From Zygnema cylindricum (taxonomy: Eukaryota; Streptophyta; Zygnematophyceae; Zygnematales; Zygnemataceae), in the NCBI GenBank assembly GCA_037447655.1, contig JBBHKE010000167.1:1-64000 (forward strand): DNA of 64,000 nt. The letters run 5' to 3'. Position numbers and translations under genes: made by a program. Positions 24,204 through 34,422 of the stretch are shown here, in pieces; within the stretch, counting starts at the first letter, position 1; each line of letters starts with the position of its first letter. The notes under the pieces are model-generated. The model saw only the letters and a program-made list of their open reading frames with translations, was not told the origin of the DNA and searched no databases.

Positions 24204-26640
24204 CAAAAGCTGCCCGAAAAATAGAAGAAGCTACGACCCTGGCAAAAAGTCAACGACATGTTTTTCTTTTTCTTTTTTTTCTTTCCATTTTCTCTGTATA
24301 TACTTTTTTTGCAGAAGGTATAACAACTTTGTTTTTTAGGTCTCCTCCTGTACATTACTACAAATGATACCGTAATAAATACGACATAAATGCAAAATTC
24401 AATCAAAATGATTTTTTTTTCCGCCGTTATTTGCATCTCACAGCATTCAACAATTAATCGGTTTGTCTACCCCACTACATTCAAGATATTGCGTTTCTCC
24501 TTTTTTTTCCAGTGATACCATAAGGTATGCCCTGTTTTTTTTCACCTTTTTGGGTGTGTTTTTTAAACTGTGTAGTTAGGAGAAACAAATTTTGACAATA
24601 ATTGTGTTTATAGACAGGTTACGCTTTAGATTTTGTTTTAGATTTTGGTTTAGATTTTTAGTGTTGGGTGAGGAAATGGGAGTTCTTATATCTTTTTGTC
24701 TATAAAATTCTCCAATTTGTACTTCTGAGTTTTTTGATAATATGAACTCTGTTTCTTCTTCTTCGCCCAATGTTTTCTTGTGATGCCATTTGAAAGCATT
24801 TGAGATTTATTTTCAACTTCATGATTTTGAACGGCAATGAAATTGCCAGGTGATAAGCATCACGAGAATGCTAATAAAACATCATTTTTTTTTATAACTG
24901 ACTTAATATTCTAAAGTAATTTCCGTGTTCTGTACACTAAATGATGCTTATGGAAAGGTTAAATCAAAGGACAGTTGAAATTCATTAGAGTGGGCTCCTT
25001 CGTCCTATTTCCCTCCCTATTGAATCTCAAAAGTAAGATGTTAAGTCTTTTTATTCCAACATGACTCATCTGCATTAGAAAATTGTTGAGCTTAAGTGCG
25101 AGTCCCACAAGATTTCCGGATTATGATGGGTTTCCTGTGGATGAAAAAAACCATAATCTATAACATAACCATCATAATTACAATCATAGCTGTAATTATC
25201 TTCATTAGCGTTATCACAAGTTTCAGTTATACATTGACATTTTCATCAGCATCATACTAAATTGATGTTACTTGTGTACTTTTAGTCAAGTGACGAAGAT
25301 TGTGATGAAACGCGAGATTCGGAAGTTTAATGATTAGAAATGGCTTTTCTTTTCTATTCCCAAATCATCGTTTGACAACGTTTCGTAAACTGTTGATTGT
25401 CCAGGTATTTGTAATTCAAGTGATAATTAAAAAAAAGAGCGGGTTATTTTAATTGCCATTGTTTCAATATCAATTTCTAAATTCATACATTACACAACAA
25501 TTGTCAGGTCAAGTACTTAATATACAGAATCAATTTTTGGACTTCCACTTTGTGTACTCGTGCTTCTTTACCAATTCAATTGAAATTCGGCAATACCTAC
25601 TTATGTGAATCCTATGATTATTTTGATCCAAAACCTAAAATTCAAGTAAATCTCCAATATACAAACAGTCCTTGCTTCTTGAATCTCACTTGTTGTCTGA
25701 AAAGTTATTTGAGATTTAACATTTACCCATTTACACAATCTACCATCTTATAAATTTCCGTTCTCAAACTATCGTTTTTTAACGAGATCGGCACGTCTCT
25801 GGAGGCTGTTGCAGTTCTCCGAACCTCTCCTTACATATACCAGATTGTGGCCCTTCTTGGGCTGAAGATTGACATTCTTTTTCTTTTTTTAGGGGCCGGA
25901 GTCACAGTCACTATCCCTTCTGACAGTTATGCATAGTAACCAAAAAAAGGATTTGGAGGAGCTAGGATATACTGACTACCATGAATTTGTTGTACTAAAA
26001 GTAATGTTAACAAAATTAAATCCTCTATGATGCCAGGAAGCATTCCATAAGGAATCTGCGATTTAGCAGGATCAAGATAGAAGTGTAAGGATCTTCAATT
26101 TTGATTGGCGGTCTCCAAACAGAAATCTGAGATGTGTGCACGGAGAAAAGTTGATTAAAGTGGCGAAATAACATTGACGTTAATAATGATACAAGATGAA
26201 GCAATGTACTCTGTCCAATCTAATCCATTAATTGGAATAAATTGTATTACCTAAAATCCAAATAAATTACACCAATTTTGTGTGAAATCCTATGATAAAG
26301 CTTCTAGTGGACTTCATGACAATGCTTTTAAAGAATTTCATGGTTATTTCCTACAATTATTGCAGTTATAAAACCGTGCCTATTATTTTCAAAACTTTAA
26401 TTTATAGTAAGTGATTTATTTAATTAAAATCCATACCAATGAGGAGAGTAATGAGAGACTAATTTCAATGAGGATTGCAGGTAAATACATGTCAATTAAT
26501 TGTGCAATTATGATACAGAAATTGAGATAGATACTATAATGTTTACAGAAATTCACACCAACGACTAAAATCACTGCAATAAAAGTCTTTGTCATCTCTG
26601 GGAAGAATTCCATAAAATAGGCACTCTAGTTACAAAACAG
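24204..26640. other. Intergenic region between MYB and PRA1
   Basis: AT-rich sequence that includes the 3-prime regions of both convergent genes. Candidate poly-A signals of AATAAA type lie near 24373. Bases 26095-26200 are an internal fragment of the TA-flanked MITE family (GATTGGCGGTCTC, then GTGCACGGAGAAAAGTTG). No gene is recognised. Confidence 0.5.
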
Positions 26641-26759
26641 ATTAGTAATAGATGACGGTTACTCCAAACCAAAAAACAAAAAAAAAGACACAAAAAAAAC
26701 AACACCAAAAAAAAACTGCAAAAAAAAAAACAGAATAAGTACCTTTCTCAGTCGTACAA

Positions 26760-27380
26760 TCACACGTGTCCAATCGAAGCTGGCATCTGTGACGACGATG
26801 GTTGGGTGAGCCACGACAAAAATCCTCCAGCGTCTTGGTCATCCAAAAAAAGGTCGTCAGGAACTCTAAAAATAGCGTGGATGACCACCGCTGCCAAACC
26901 AATAGTAAGACCAGACATAACAGTGTACCCGACACGTGTGAGACCGAAAGCGACAAGGAAAGAGACTCCGCATAAAGCCACGAACTTCTCCGGATCGGTC
27001 AAAGTTTTGCCCAAGATAACGATTGGATCCGTACGGACCATAAAAACGTATCCCCATAGGAGGACCAAAGCGATAAGCCATAGTATGGACAGAGGACTCG
27101 TAAGCATACTGATGACAACTGTACCGAGAAGTACCACAGAATAGTTAACCCTAAAGTAGCTCGCATTTTTCTTGATTCGGTTGATGGCGTCTGCATATGT
27201 TTCGGGTTTTCCAAGCGTATTTCTGTCGTATAATTCGTGCCAGGGACGTTGTTGAGCCAGATGTAATTTTGCCGATTCATGGAGTCTTGCGAGAAAAGCT
27301 CGAGCGACAGCAGCTGACGGGGGTCCTGGATTAGGTTGTACGGATGCCGTACCAGAGGGAGGAGGGACGGTTGTAGCCAT
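26760..27380 (-). CDS. PRA1 family protein (prenylated Rab acceptor)
   Basis: One uninterrupted exon of 206 residues, starting at the ATG at 27380. PRA1 proteins are small membrane proteins of the ER, Golgi and endosomes that bind prenylated Rab GTPases in vesicle traffic. The family core is clear: RPWHELYDRNTLGKPETYAD (45-64), the RIKKNASYFRVNY segment (68-80), two long hydrophobic hairpins (about 79-115 and 132-171), and HAIFRVPDDLFLD (168-180). Length is normal for plants. The Pro-rich N-terminus (1-25) and Ser-rich tail are cytosolic in known members. The gene is convergent with MYB. An AG-rich stretch at 27382-27450 precedes the start. Confidence 0.93.
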   Translation of the reverse strand: MATTVPPPSGTASVQPNPGPPSAAVARAFLARLHESAKLHLAQQRPWHELYDRNTLGKPETYADAINRIKKNASYFRVNYSVVLLGTVVISMLTSPLSILWLIALVLLWGYVFMVRTDPIVILGKTLTDPEKFVALCGVSFLVAFGLTRVGYTVMSGLTIGLAAVVIHAIFRVPDDLFLDDQDAGGFLSWLTQPSSSQMPASIGHV

Positions 27381-28142
27381 GGATCTCGAGAAAGATTACA
27401 AAAAGAGAGGGAAAAGAGAGAGGGAAAAGAAAGAGGGAAAGAAGAGACTTCACGTATACTGGTAGTAGCTAACTCTCACCTGGAATTACAATTTTCACAA
27501 TTACAAACCATGTAGCACCTAAAAACGTTGCACATCTATACGATGAAAAAGCTGAGCCTCATTCTTTCGATTCCATGTGTACAAAATATAAGAGTCCAGT
27601 CTTGCTACTTGTCGTCGTAAATGTTTTGAAAAATTCACAAAATAATCTTTATTTTTTGAAGAAAAAATTACTGTAAGGGAATAAACGGTGAAACTTAAAA
27701 AGACAGTCAACTGGAAAAACTCACACTCTTTTTCTCTCTCCTTCGGTTTTATATCTCGTAAAAGAGAAAACAAACGAGCTGTAACATGTTCAAGGGGAAA
27801 AAACCATTAGAAAGGGAGAGTAGAGATAGACGGTAGGAAGTAGGAACGATGGTGGAGAATGGGAAGAACCAAAGCCACAGCCAAAGTGAAAGACCAACAG
27901 GGAGACAGCAGAAGACAGCAGGATCTTGAAATTTTGAAATTCCATTCACGTGAGGCTTCAGTTCAGTAAGCGAGTACCGAGAAGGCTTGCGCCTTCTTCC
28001 GTAGTTCCATGTACTTGTTGCAGTTGGCGTATGAAAGCATTTGACGGTCTTGTCATCTGTTAAATTTACGCGACGTTATGTCTCCGCGGCACAAAATTAG
28101 ACGGTCGCTTGCCATGTCATCCATATTCAGTGGTCAAGGTTA
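27381..28142. other. PRA1 upstream region
   Basis: Presumed promoter and 5-prime UTR of the minus-strand PRA1 gene. It contains GAGGGAAAAG repeats at 27400-27445, complementary to a CT-rich leader. No other gene or repeat is recognised. Confidence 0.4.
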
Positions 28143-29700
28143 GGGTATGGCCCCATGTGGCTAAGTTCGGGTTTTTTTCTATCGTTTTTCTTTATAGCTT
28201 AGGGTATGTCCCCATGTATTTGGAACTTAGTGAACTTACTTAGTATTTTAGCGGGGATCCGCCGCACCCTGTTTTCAAGTGTCCCTATGTGTAAGAACGT
28301 AATCGTAACTTACGTTTGTGACGATTGTATACGTTGACAATACTTGTGACCCTTGTCAACGTCTACAATTTGTGTTATCGCAAGTTATTTTTTGGAACTG
28401 CTTGTGACGTCGCATGTCTTACCGTGACATTGTAGACGTACCGCATTCCAGCCTGTGCATTTTCACGGATGAAAAAGATGCGCTTTGCCTTAGGGTCTCC
28501 TGTCCGGTTGACGTGAAATGGCATCGAAATTTCTAGACCCCTGCAAAAAAAAAAATCCGTACTAAACGAAAACGGACAAAACCAAACAAATTGTGTATTT
28601 TTCTGTGTCGTATTGAACATAAACGGACAAAACAAAGCGAATTATGTACTTTTTGTTGTTCTTAGAAATCGTATGAAATTTTTCGAAAATTACGGCACGC
28701 GCGAATATATGTACCTATTTGTTTATAGAAAATACCTAGTTTTAAAACACATCGCGCATGTGTTTTAAACATAAGGTTGAAGATGACGTTTTTTGTCGTG
28801 GAAGTGGGTGGAAAAACACAAGAGGACCAATTTTGGTACATCCTAAGTTCGAGGATGACGTAAATTGTACTCTACAAATTTGCGATTCCTTCGTACGGTT
28901 GCACCTTAGGCAGTACGGCGCTAAGTTTTACAGGAAAACGACGGAAAAAAACCCTTACTTATGCACATGGGGACATACCCTTAACGCCTTACTGCCTAAA
29001 CTGCGACCATACGAAGAAATCGCAAATTTGTTAAGTACAATTTGCGTCATTCTTGAACTTAGGATGTACCAAAATTTGTCGTCTTATGTTTTTTCAACCC
29101 ACTGTCACGTCATCTTCAAACTTATCATAAACCACATCGGCAATGTGTTTTAAGCTAAGTAAAACCGTTTACACCAATAGAAAAATATATTCCCAAGTGT
29201 GAAAAGTTTTCAAAAGTTTTTAACGACTGAAAAAAAGTACAGGGCTATTAGTTTTTGTTCGCATGCACCTTGTACGGACTTTTTTGCAGGGTCTCAATGG
29301 TGCAGTGTCATTTCACGCAAAGTTGAAAAATCTGCGAAGGTGAAAAATCTTCGAAGTCATGGCGGTCGGACGGGGGAGGTTTACGCAAAGGCATGTCGTA
29401 CAACCATGGTTGCAAGGTTGCACGTCTACGATGTCACACAATGACATGCAACATGCCAAAACGTTTCAAAAAGTACAATGTGTCTTGCGACGCTTCAAAA
29501 ATATTCGAAGAAATAACGTGCGGCAAAGACAAATTGTACACGGTGACAGCCGTCACGAGTATTGTCGACGTATATAATCGTCACAAACTTAAGTAACAAT
29601 TTCGAGTAAACACATAGAGAAACATGAAATCCGGGTCCGCCGGAACGGTGCTAAAATACAAAGTAAGTTGAATAAGTTATAACTACATGGGGTCGTACCC
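28143..29700. mobile_element. GGGTA-ended element C, interrupted by element A
   Basis: Termini GGGTATGGCCCCATGT and the complement of GGGTACGACCCCATGT. TTA target duplication at 28140-28142 and 29701-29703. Element A sits inside it near the left end. After removal of A, a palindrome (29129-29137/29143-29151, one mismatch) lies about 216 bp from the left terminus. PIF/Harbinger-like by GGG terminus and TTA target; no transposase is recognised. Confidence 0.75.
28202..28980. mobile_element. GGGTA-ended element A, nested in C
   Basis: Inverted termini GGGTATGTCCCCATGT and ACATGGGGACATACCC are perfect, and the TTA duplication is perfect (28199-28201, 28981-28983). A perfect 12-bp-arm palindrome, tttaaaacacat with its complement, lies at 28741-28769, about 225 bp from the right end. 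Bases 28770-28925 are an inverted relative of 28990-29140 in element C. Non-coding. Confidence 0.85.
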
Positions 29701-29703
29701 TTA

Positions 29704-31290
29704 GGGTGCGTCTCTATGTACTTCAAACTTATAGATTTTTTTCTGTTTTTTAGCGTAGATCTGGCGGACCCGGATTTCGGGTTTCCCTATGTGTACCAAA
29801 CGAAGTTGTCACTTAAGGGCGTGACGATTCTTTACGTCTACAATGCCCATGACGGCTGTCGACAGTGTACAATCTGTGATGACGCACCAAATTGTAAAAA
29901 ATCGCCTTGGACGTCTCGAGAATGCGAGGTTGCGTGAGAGAGGCAGCGTGTGCGACTTGCTGGGGCGCCATCACAAATTTCTCATGATTTCATCAAATGG
30001 CATCGGAGTTTTTAGACCCCTGAAATGGAAAAGTCTGTACCGAACGAAACGCGACAAAACACAACAAATTGTCTACTTTGATAGACGCAAACGGACAAAA
30101 CATAACGAATAGTGTACCTTTCACAGTCGCTTGAATTCGTTTGAAAATTTTGTAAAAAAATTTACACCTGCGAATACTTGTTCCTATATGTTTATGAAAA
30201 ATACTTTGTTTTAAAACACATCGGCCCTGTATTTTTAAAAAAAGTTTGAAGATGACGTTTTTTGGCGTGGCCGTGTGTCGAAGAACACGAGACGACAACA
30301 TGTAGTACATATTAAATTAGATGATGACGCAAAATGTACTTCTCTTTTTCTCTATTTTTTTGTACGGTTGAAACTTACGCGGTACGGCTCTAAGTTTTAC
30401 AGGAAAACGACGCAAAAAAACTAGTGTTGTGTATCGTTAAAAAACTTATCGCGATAACACCGATACCGATAGTTATCGGTTATCGAACAGTGAGAGGTTC
30501 CGATATAACGGTCTGGGACAAAAAAAATCTATATCACCGATAACTAAAAAAAGATATAATATGCATACAATAGTACTTTATAACATACAGTATTATTTTA
30601 TTGATTTTATATAGCAGCACATAAACGTTGGCCGGTTAAATGAACAAAAATATTTATGGCGACGTACGGAATTTAACTAAAAAACTGGTGAATATGGAAC
30701 TGGAAAAGGACGGCGGACACAAAAGTACAGCGGACGCAATATAACATTCTACGCGCCAGCGGAATCAAACGGACGACTTGGAATGAGAAAACACGAGCGG
30801 ACGGGCCAGCGTGAGCGCCGACATCCCGGAATGGCTCTTTTGGCAGCTTTTGCCAAAAAAGCTGACAGATTGACACGTGGCAGGTCCCCAGTGAATCTCA
30901 AGGAATAAAGGGACAAAGCCATGGCGTCGGATGTGAAAGGTACATCGTTTTTTACTGGATCCGTATCAAAACCATATAGATCTCATGGCAGCTACTGTAC
31001 TTTCTGTGCTTGTACACGTCCGGGGAATAAGACGTACAATTGAGTGTACATGTCGTACATTTATATGTACAGTCCGTACAGTTATCGCGAATAGTTATCG
31101 TTATCGGCATAATCGCTGATAAGTACCCGATATAATCGGCTACTTATCGGCGATAAGACCGATGTCGATATATCGTACCAATATATCGATTATCGGATAC
31201 CCGAAAAAAGGCCCATATCGGTTATCGGCAAATTCTTACCGATACACAACACAAAAAAAAACCCTTACTTTGTCACACAAAGTCAAAAAG
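29704..31290 (+). mobile_element. GGGTG-ended element B, interrupted by a hAT element
   Basis: Begins GGGTGCGTCTCTATGTAC at 29704, directly after the TTA that closes element C. Bases 30206-30421 resemble the right part of element A. The sequence resumes after the hAT insertion at 31263 with CCTTACTT. The right terminus is diverged or lost; the end at 31290 is estimated from the length of A. A degraded palindrome is centred near 30222. Confidence 0.6.
30422..31254. mobile_element. hAT-type element inside element B
   Basis: Inverted termini TAGTGTTGTGTATCG and CGATACACAACACAA. Perfect 8-bp target duplication AAAAAAAC at 30414-30421 and 31255-31262. Subterminal regions are full of ATCGGTTATCG motifs, typical of hAT ends. 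Bases 30640-30960 show no transposase, so it is non-autonomous. Confidence 0.88.
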
Positions 31291-31844
31291 GTTGGCCGTC
31301 AAATTTTGACACATTTGTACATATTCTGTACTGATTACGTAAGCCCTTGCGTCTAGGCAAGGTGGCTTATGCGAAATCAATTCCCGTAATTTATTTTGTA
31401 TATATTTTTTAATGGGAATTGCTAATCGCAGAGACGATTTTTGCTGTGCGCAGGTAGTTGTCAGAAATTGTACATTTGAAGTACAATTTTGTACAGGCTG
31501 CGTACCTTTAATTTCATATGTGTCGGTCAATCCGTCGAACAACTTTGACTGGCGGAATATTGTACCGGCGGTTTAAAAAGTGTTGCGCTTGCAATCGTCG
31601 ACCGTCATAAATAATAAAAAAATTCACACGGTCGGCGCAGGTTTACTGTAACCAAACTGCGGCAGCCACATATAAATAAAATGGCTGCGCGTAGGTAGTT
31701 TAGTGCAAAAATGAAATCAACTCGCGTACCGTTACATTGAACTTGGACATATATCAAAGGATGACGTACAGAATGTGTAAACTCGCACGAAAGCAAATAA
31801 ACTTCGTACAAAATAAAAATGCGTACCCGACTACCCGCGTATTA

Positions 31845-32371
31845 GGGTACTTTCGCATGTAGCTGAAGCTTTGTCTTGATACTTGGTTTTTTAACGAAGA
31901 TTCTCCGTACAATTTTCAGAGCATTCGGATGTAAACGCAAAAAACTTGTTCCTTTACAAAGGTGACTCACGTAGACGTGTACGAAACAATGACAGGTGAT
32001 GTGATACACAAAATTATGCGAAACTTCAACTCACCTGCAAATTGAGACGTCAAACCGCACGCTGTACAATCTTTGGGACATTGTCTACGTGGAGACTTTC
32101 AACACTCTGCCGTACTTGCTCAGCTATTCCACAAAACGCCCCTCTCTTCTCTGCAGTGTCATGTCTTTGTACTTTCCACCACCTTTCTTCGCCATTCTTG
32201 CAAAAACGGATACAAAGCTTGGCAAGCAGTTGGCAAACTTATAATATATATATATATATATTTATATATATATTTCAATATATATGCTAACTGCATGCTT
32301 GTGTGCCTACCATATAAATGTGTGCTTACCATATAAATGTAGACATGCAGGCAGTTGGCAGACATATAATA

Positions 32372-32469
<98 letters not shown>

Positions 32470-33173
32470 AACTGCCTGCCTGTTGATTATATGTCTGCCA
32501 ACAGCCTGCCTGTGTGCCTACCATATAAATGCAGACAGGCAGGCAGTTGCACAGAAATGCGGTTTGTTTTTCGCCTTCCCGGTAGTCGAAAGGTGCCCAA
32601 TGTTTTTCCTACGCCGTATATTTGAAGGCACGTGTGTTTGAGAAAAGAGTGTATATATATATATATTTAAATATATAAATGCCAACCGCCTGCCAATTAA
32701 TTACCTGCCTGCCAACAGCCTGCCTGTGCGAAATGGCGTCCGTTGGTCGTGACCCCTCCACGGCCCCTGTACGGAAAACAACGCACGGAATACGGTTCGT
32801 ACAGGCCGTAAACGTGCATTTGGTTTTTTTTTGGTACTCCGCGCTCGGGAATAGTAAAAAACTTCCGGCACGTGTTACAACGTCTGCCTACTCGCTCGCA
32901 TCTTGGAACTTTATTTAAAATCACCTCGCGAGGTGATTTGATTTCAAGTTTGAAAATGAGTTGAAAGGACGTGAAAATGGGTCGAAACGCGCTAGACGAC
33001 AAACTGCATCGACCTAAAGGACAAACTATAGTACATTTATAGTTTTACGGTAATGCATCTTGTACGGTATTAATTTCGTTTTTTTGGTACGGCTGCGGAT
33101 TTTCTCGTTTTTTCTAAGTTACAGAGGAAAACGACATAAAATAACTGTAACTTTAGCACATGCGAAATTACCC
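31845..33173 (+). mobile_element. GGGTA-ended element D (1.3 kb), nested in the foldback
   Basis: Termini GGGTACTTTCGCATGT and ACATGCGAAATTACCC; flanks TTA and TAA. Its whole length is related to element E at 54716-56032 in reverse orientation. A perfect 22-bp palindrome AAATCACCTCGCGAGGTGATTT lies at 32918-32939, about 244 bp from the right end. A long TA microsatellite lies inside. The minus-strand counterpart of the small open frame in element E has stops here. Confidence 0.85.
32375..32467. repeat. (TA)n microsatellite in element D
   Basis: About 46 TA units. The corresponding place in element E has about 14 (55411-55439). Flanking CAACTGCCTGCCTG sequences are shared. The Ile/Tyr open frames here are artefacts. 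Confidence 0.95.
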
Positions 33174-33553
33174 TAAATATCGATGAAACTAAAATGACAC
33201 GTCGTCACGTCCACGGTGGACGTGACAACGAGTTGATTTCATTTTTGCGGCTAACGTGAAGGTGATAAACTACCTGCGCGCAGCCATTTTATTTATATGT
33301 GGCTGCCGCAGTTTGGTAACAGTAAAACTGCGCCGGCCGTGTGATTTTTTTTTTTTTTGACGGTCGACGTTTGCAAGCGCGACACTTTTTTAACCGCCGG
33401 TACAATATTACGCCAGTCAAAGTTGTTCGACGGATTGACCGTCAGATCTGAAATTAAAGGTACGTAGCCTGTACGAAATTGTACTTCAAATGTACAATTT
33501 CTGACAACTACCTGCGCGCAGCAAAAATCGTCTCTGCGATTAGCAATTCCCTT

Positions 33554-34422
33554 TTTTATTTACGCACTTTTCACATAAGTTTGATAGGCGGTATAGTACG
33601 GACATACTTAACAAATTATACATTTTTATCATGATTATAACATGTATTCTTTGGCTCAATATTTTCTACGTGGAAACTTGGTTTATTCCAGACTAATTAC
33701 GATTCAAGGTGTACTAAACGCCACGTATCAGGGAATCTTTAATCCACTCCCCCCTTCCTGTTCAGCCGTTCTCTCTCGGTGAATCCATCATGTTCTTCTT
33801 TCACTTTAATTAAATCTCTGATCAAACATTGTGTGATGTGCGAGAAATCTCGATTTTTTTGGTGGCAAATGATCAATTTATCCTGAATCTGGAGATTTTC
33901 GGATTTGAAAAACGGAAAAAGGTACCAGATTGACTATATTTAAAGCTTTAGATGAAGTTTTTGAGGAAAAAGGCAATGCAGAAAAAAATGGTTGAATTTT
34001 TCTTTTGATCAGTTGTTTTGGCAGTTTAATGTTTCTCTTTATTCACCGCCAACTCCCTGTAGATTCAATTCAGCCATCCTTCTAAGTGTGAAACAATAAA
34101 GGATATCAAATGGCAATCCATCATATATAATAAATATCCTAGTATATTTCCATGTTCTTTTTGCAACTGATTTTCATTTCTCAGTTACATAATTTTGTTC
34201 TGTTGTTATTTCCTTTAGCACATGTCTCCTGGTATTCGAAGCAAATTTGAAGTGAGTGTAATGTTTTTTGACAATCCTTTGGAACCTCAATGGGATAGGA
34301 AAAACCCTTAGCGCGATCTTTTGTCTCAAGCAGAAATGAAGACATCTTTATGGATTAAGGCCGACTTGGTTTTTGAATGCTTGTGTTGTGTTCCTCAAGA
34401 TTCATTTGTTTCCTGCGGCAAA
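33554..34422. other. Upstream region of the fucosyltransferase
   Basis: A right terminus of the TA-flanked MITE family (TAATTACGATTCAAGGTG) lies at 33689-33706. A possible short 5-prime exon lies at about 34219-34251 (TTTAG acceptor, GTGAGTG donor); its coding role is unknown. No other gene is recognised. Confidence 0.4.

Larger units (their letters stand above)
31408..33553. mobile_element. Foldback-type element with arms of about 300 bp
   Basis: Bases 31408-31730 and 33225-33553 are inverted copies (GCGCAGGTAGTTGTCAGAAA at the outer part, CGAGTTGATTTCATTTTTGC at the inner part). The loop is occupied by element D. No target duplication could be fixed, and no coding sequence belongs to the arms. 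Confidence 0.75.

Noticed and set aside
28758-29153. A 131-codon plus-strand frame across elements A and C
   Set aside because: It crosses the terminus of element A and an inverted repeat, so it is a chance frame.
32159-32641. Ile/Tyr repeat open frames
   Set aside because: They are translations of the (TA)n microsatellite in element D.
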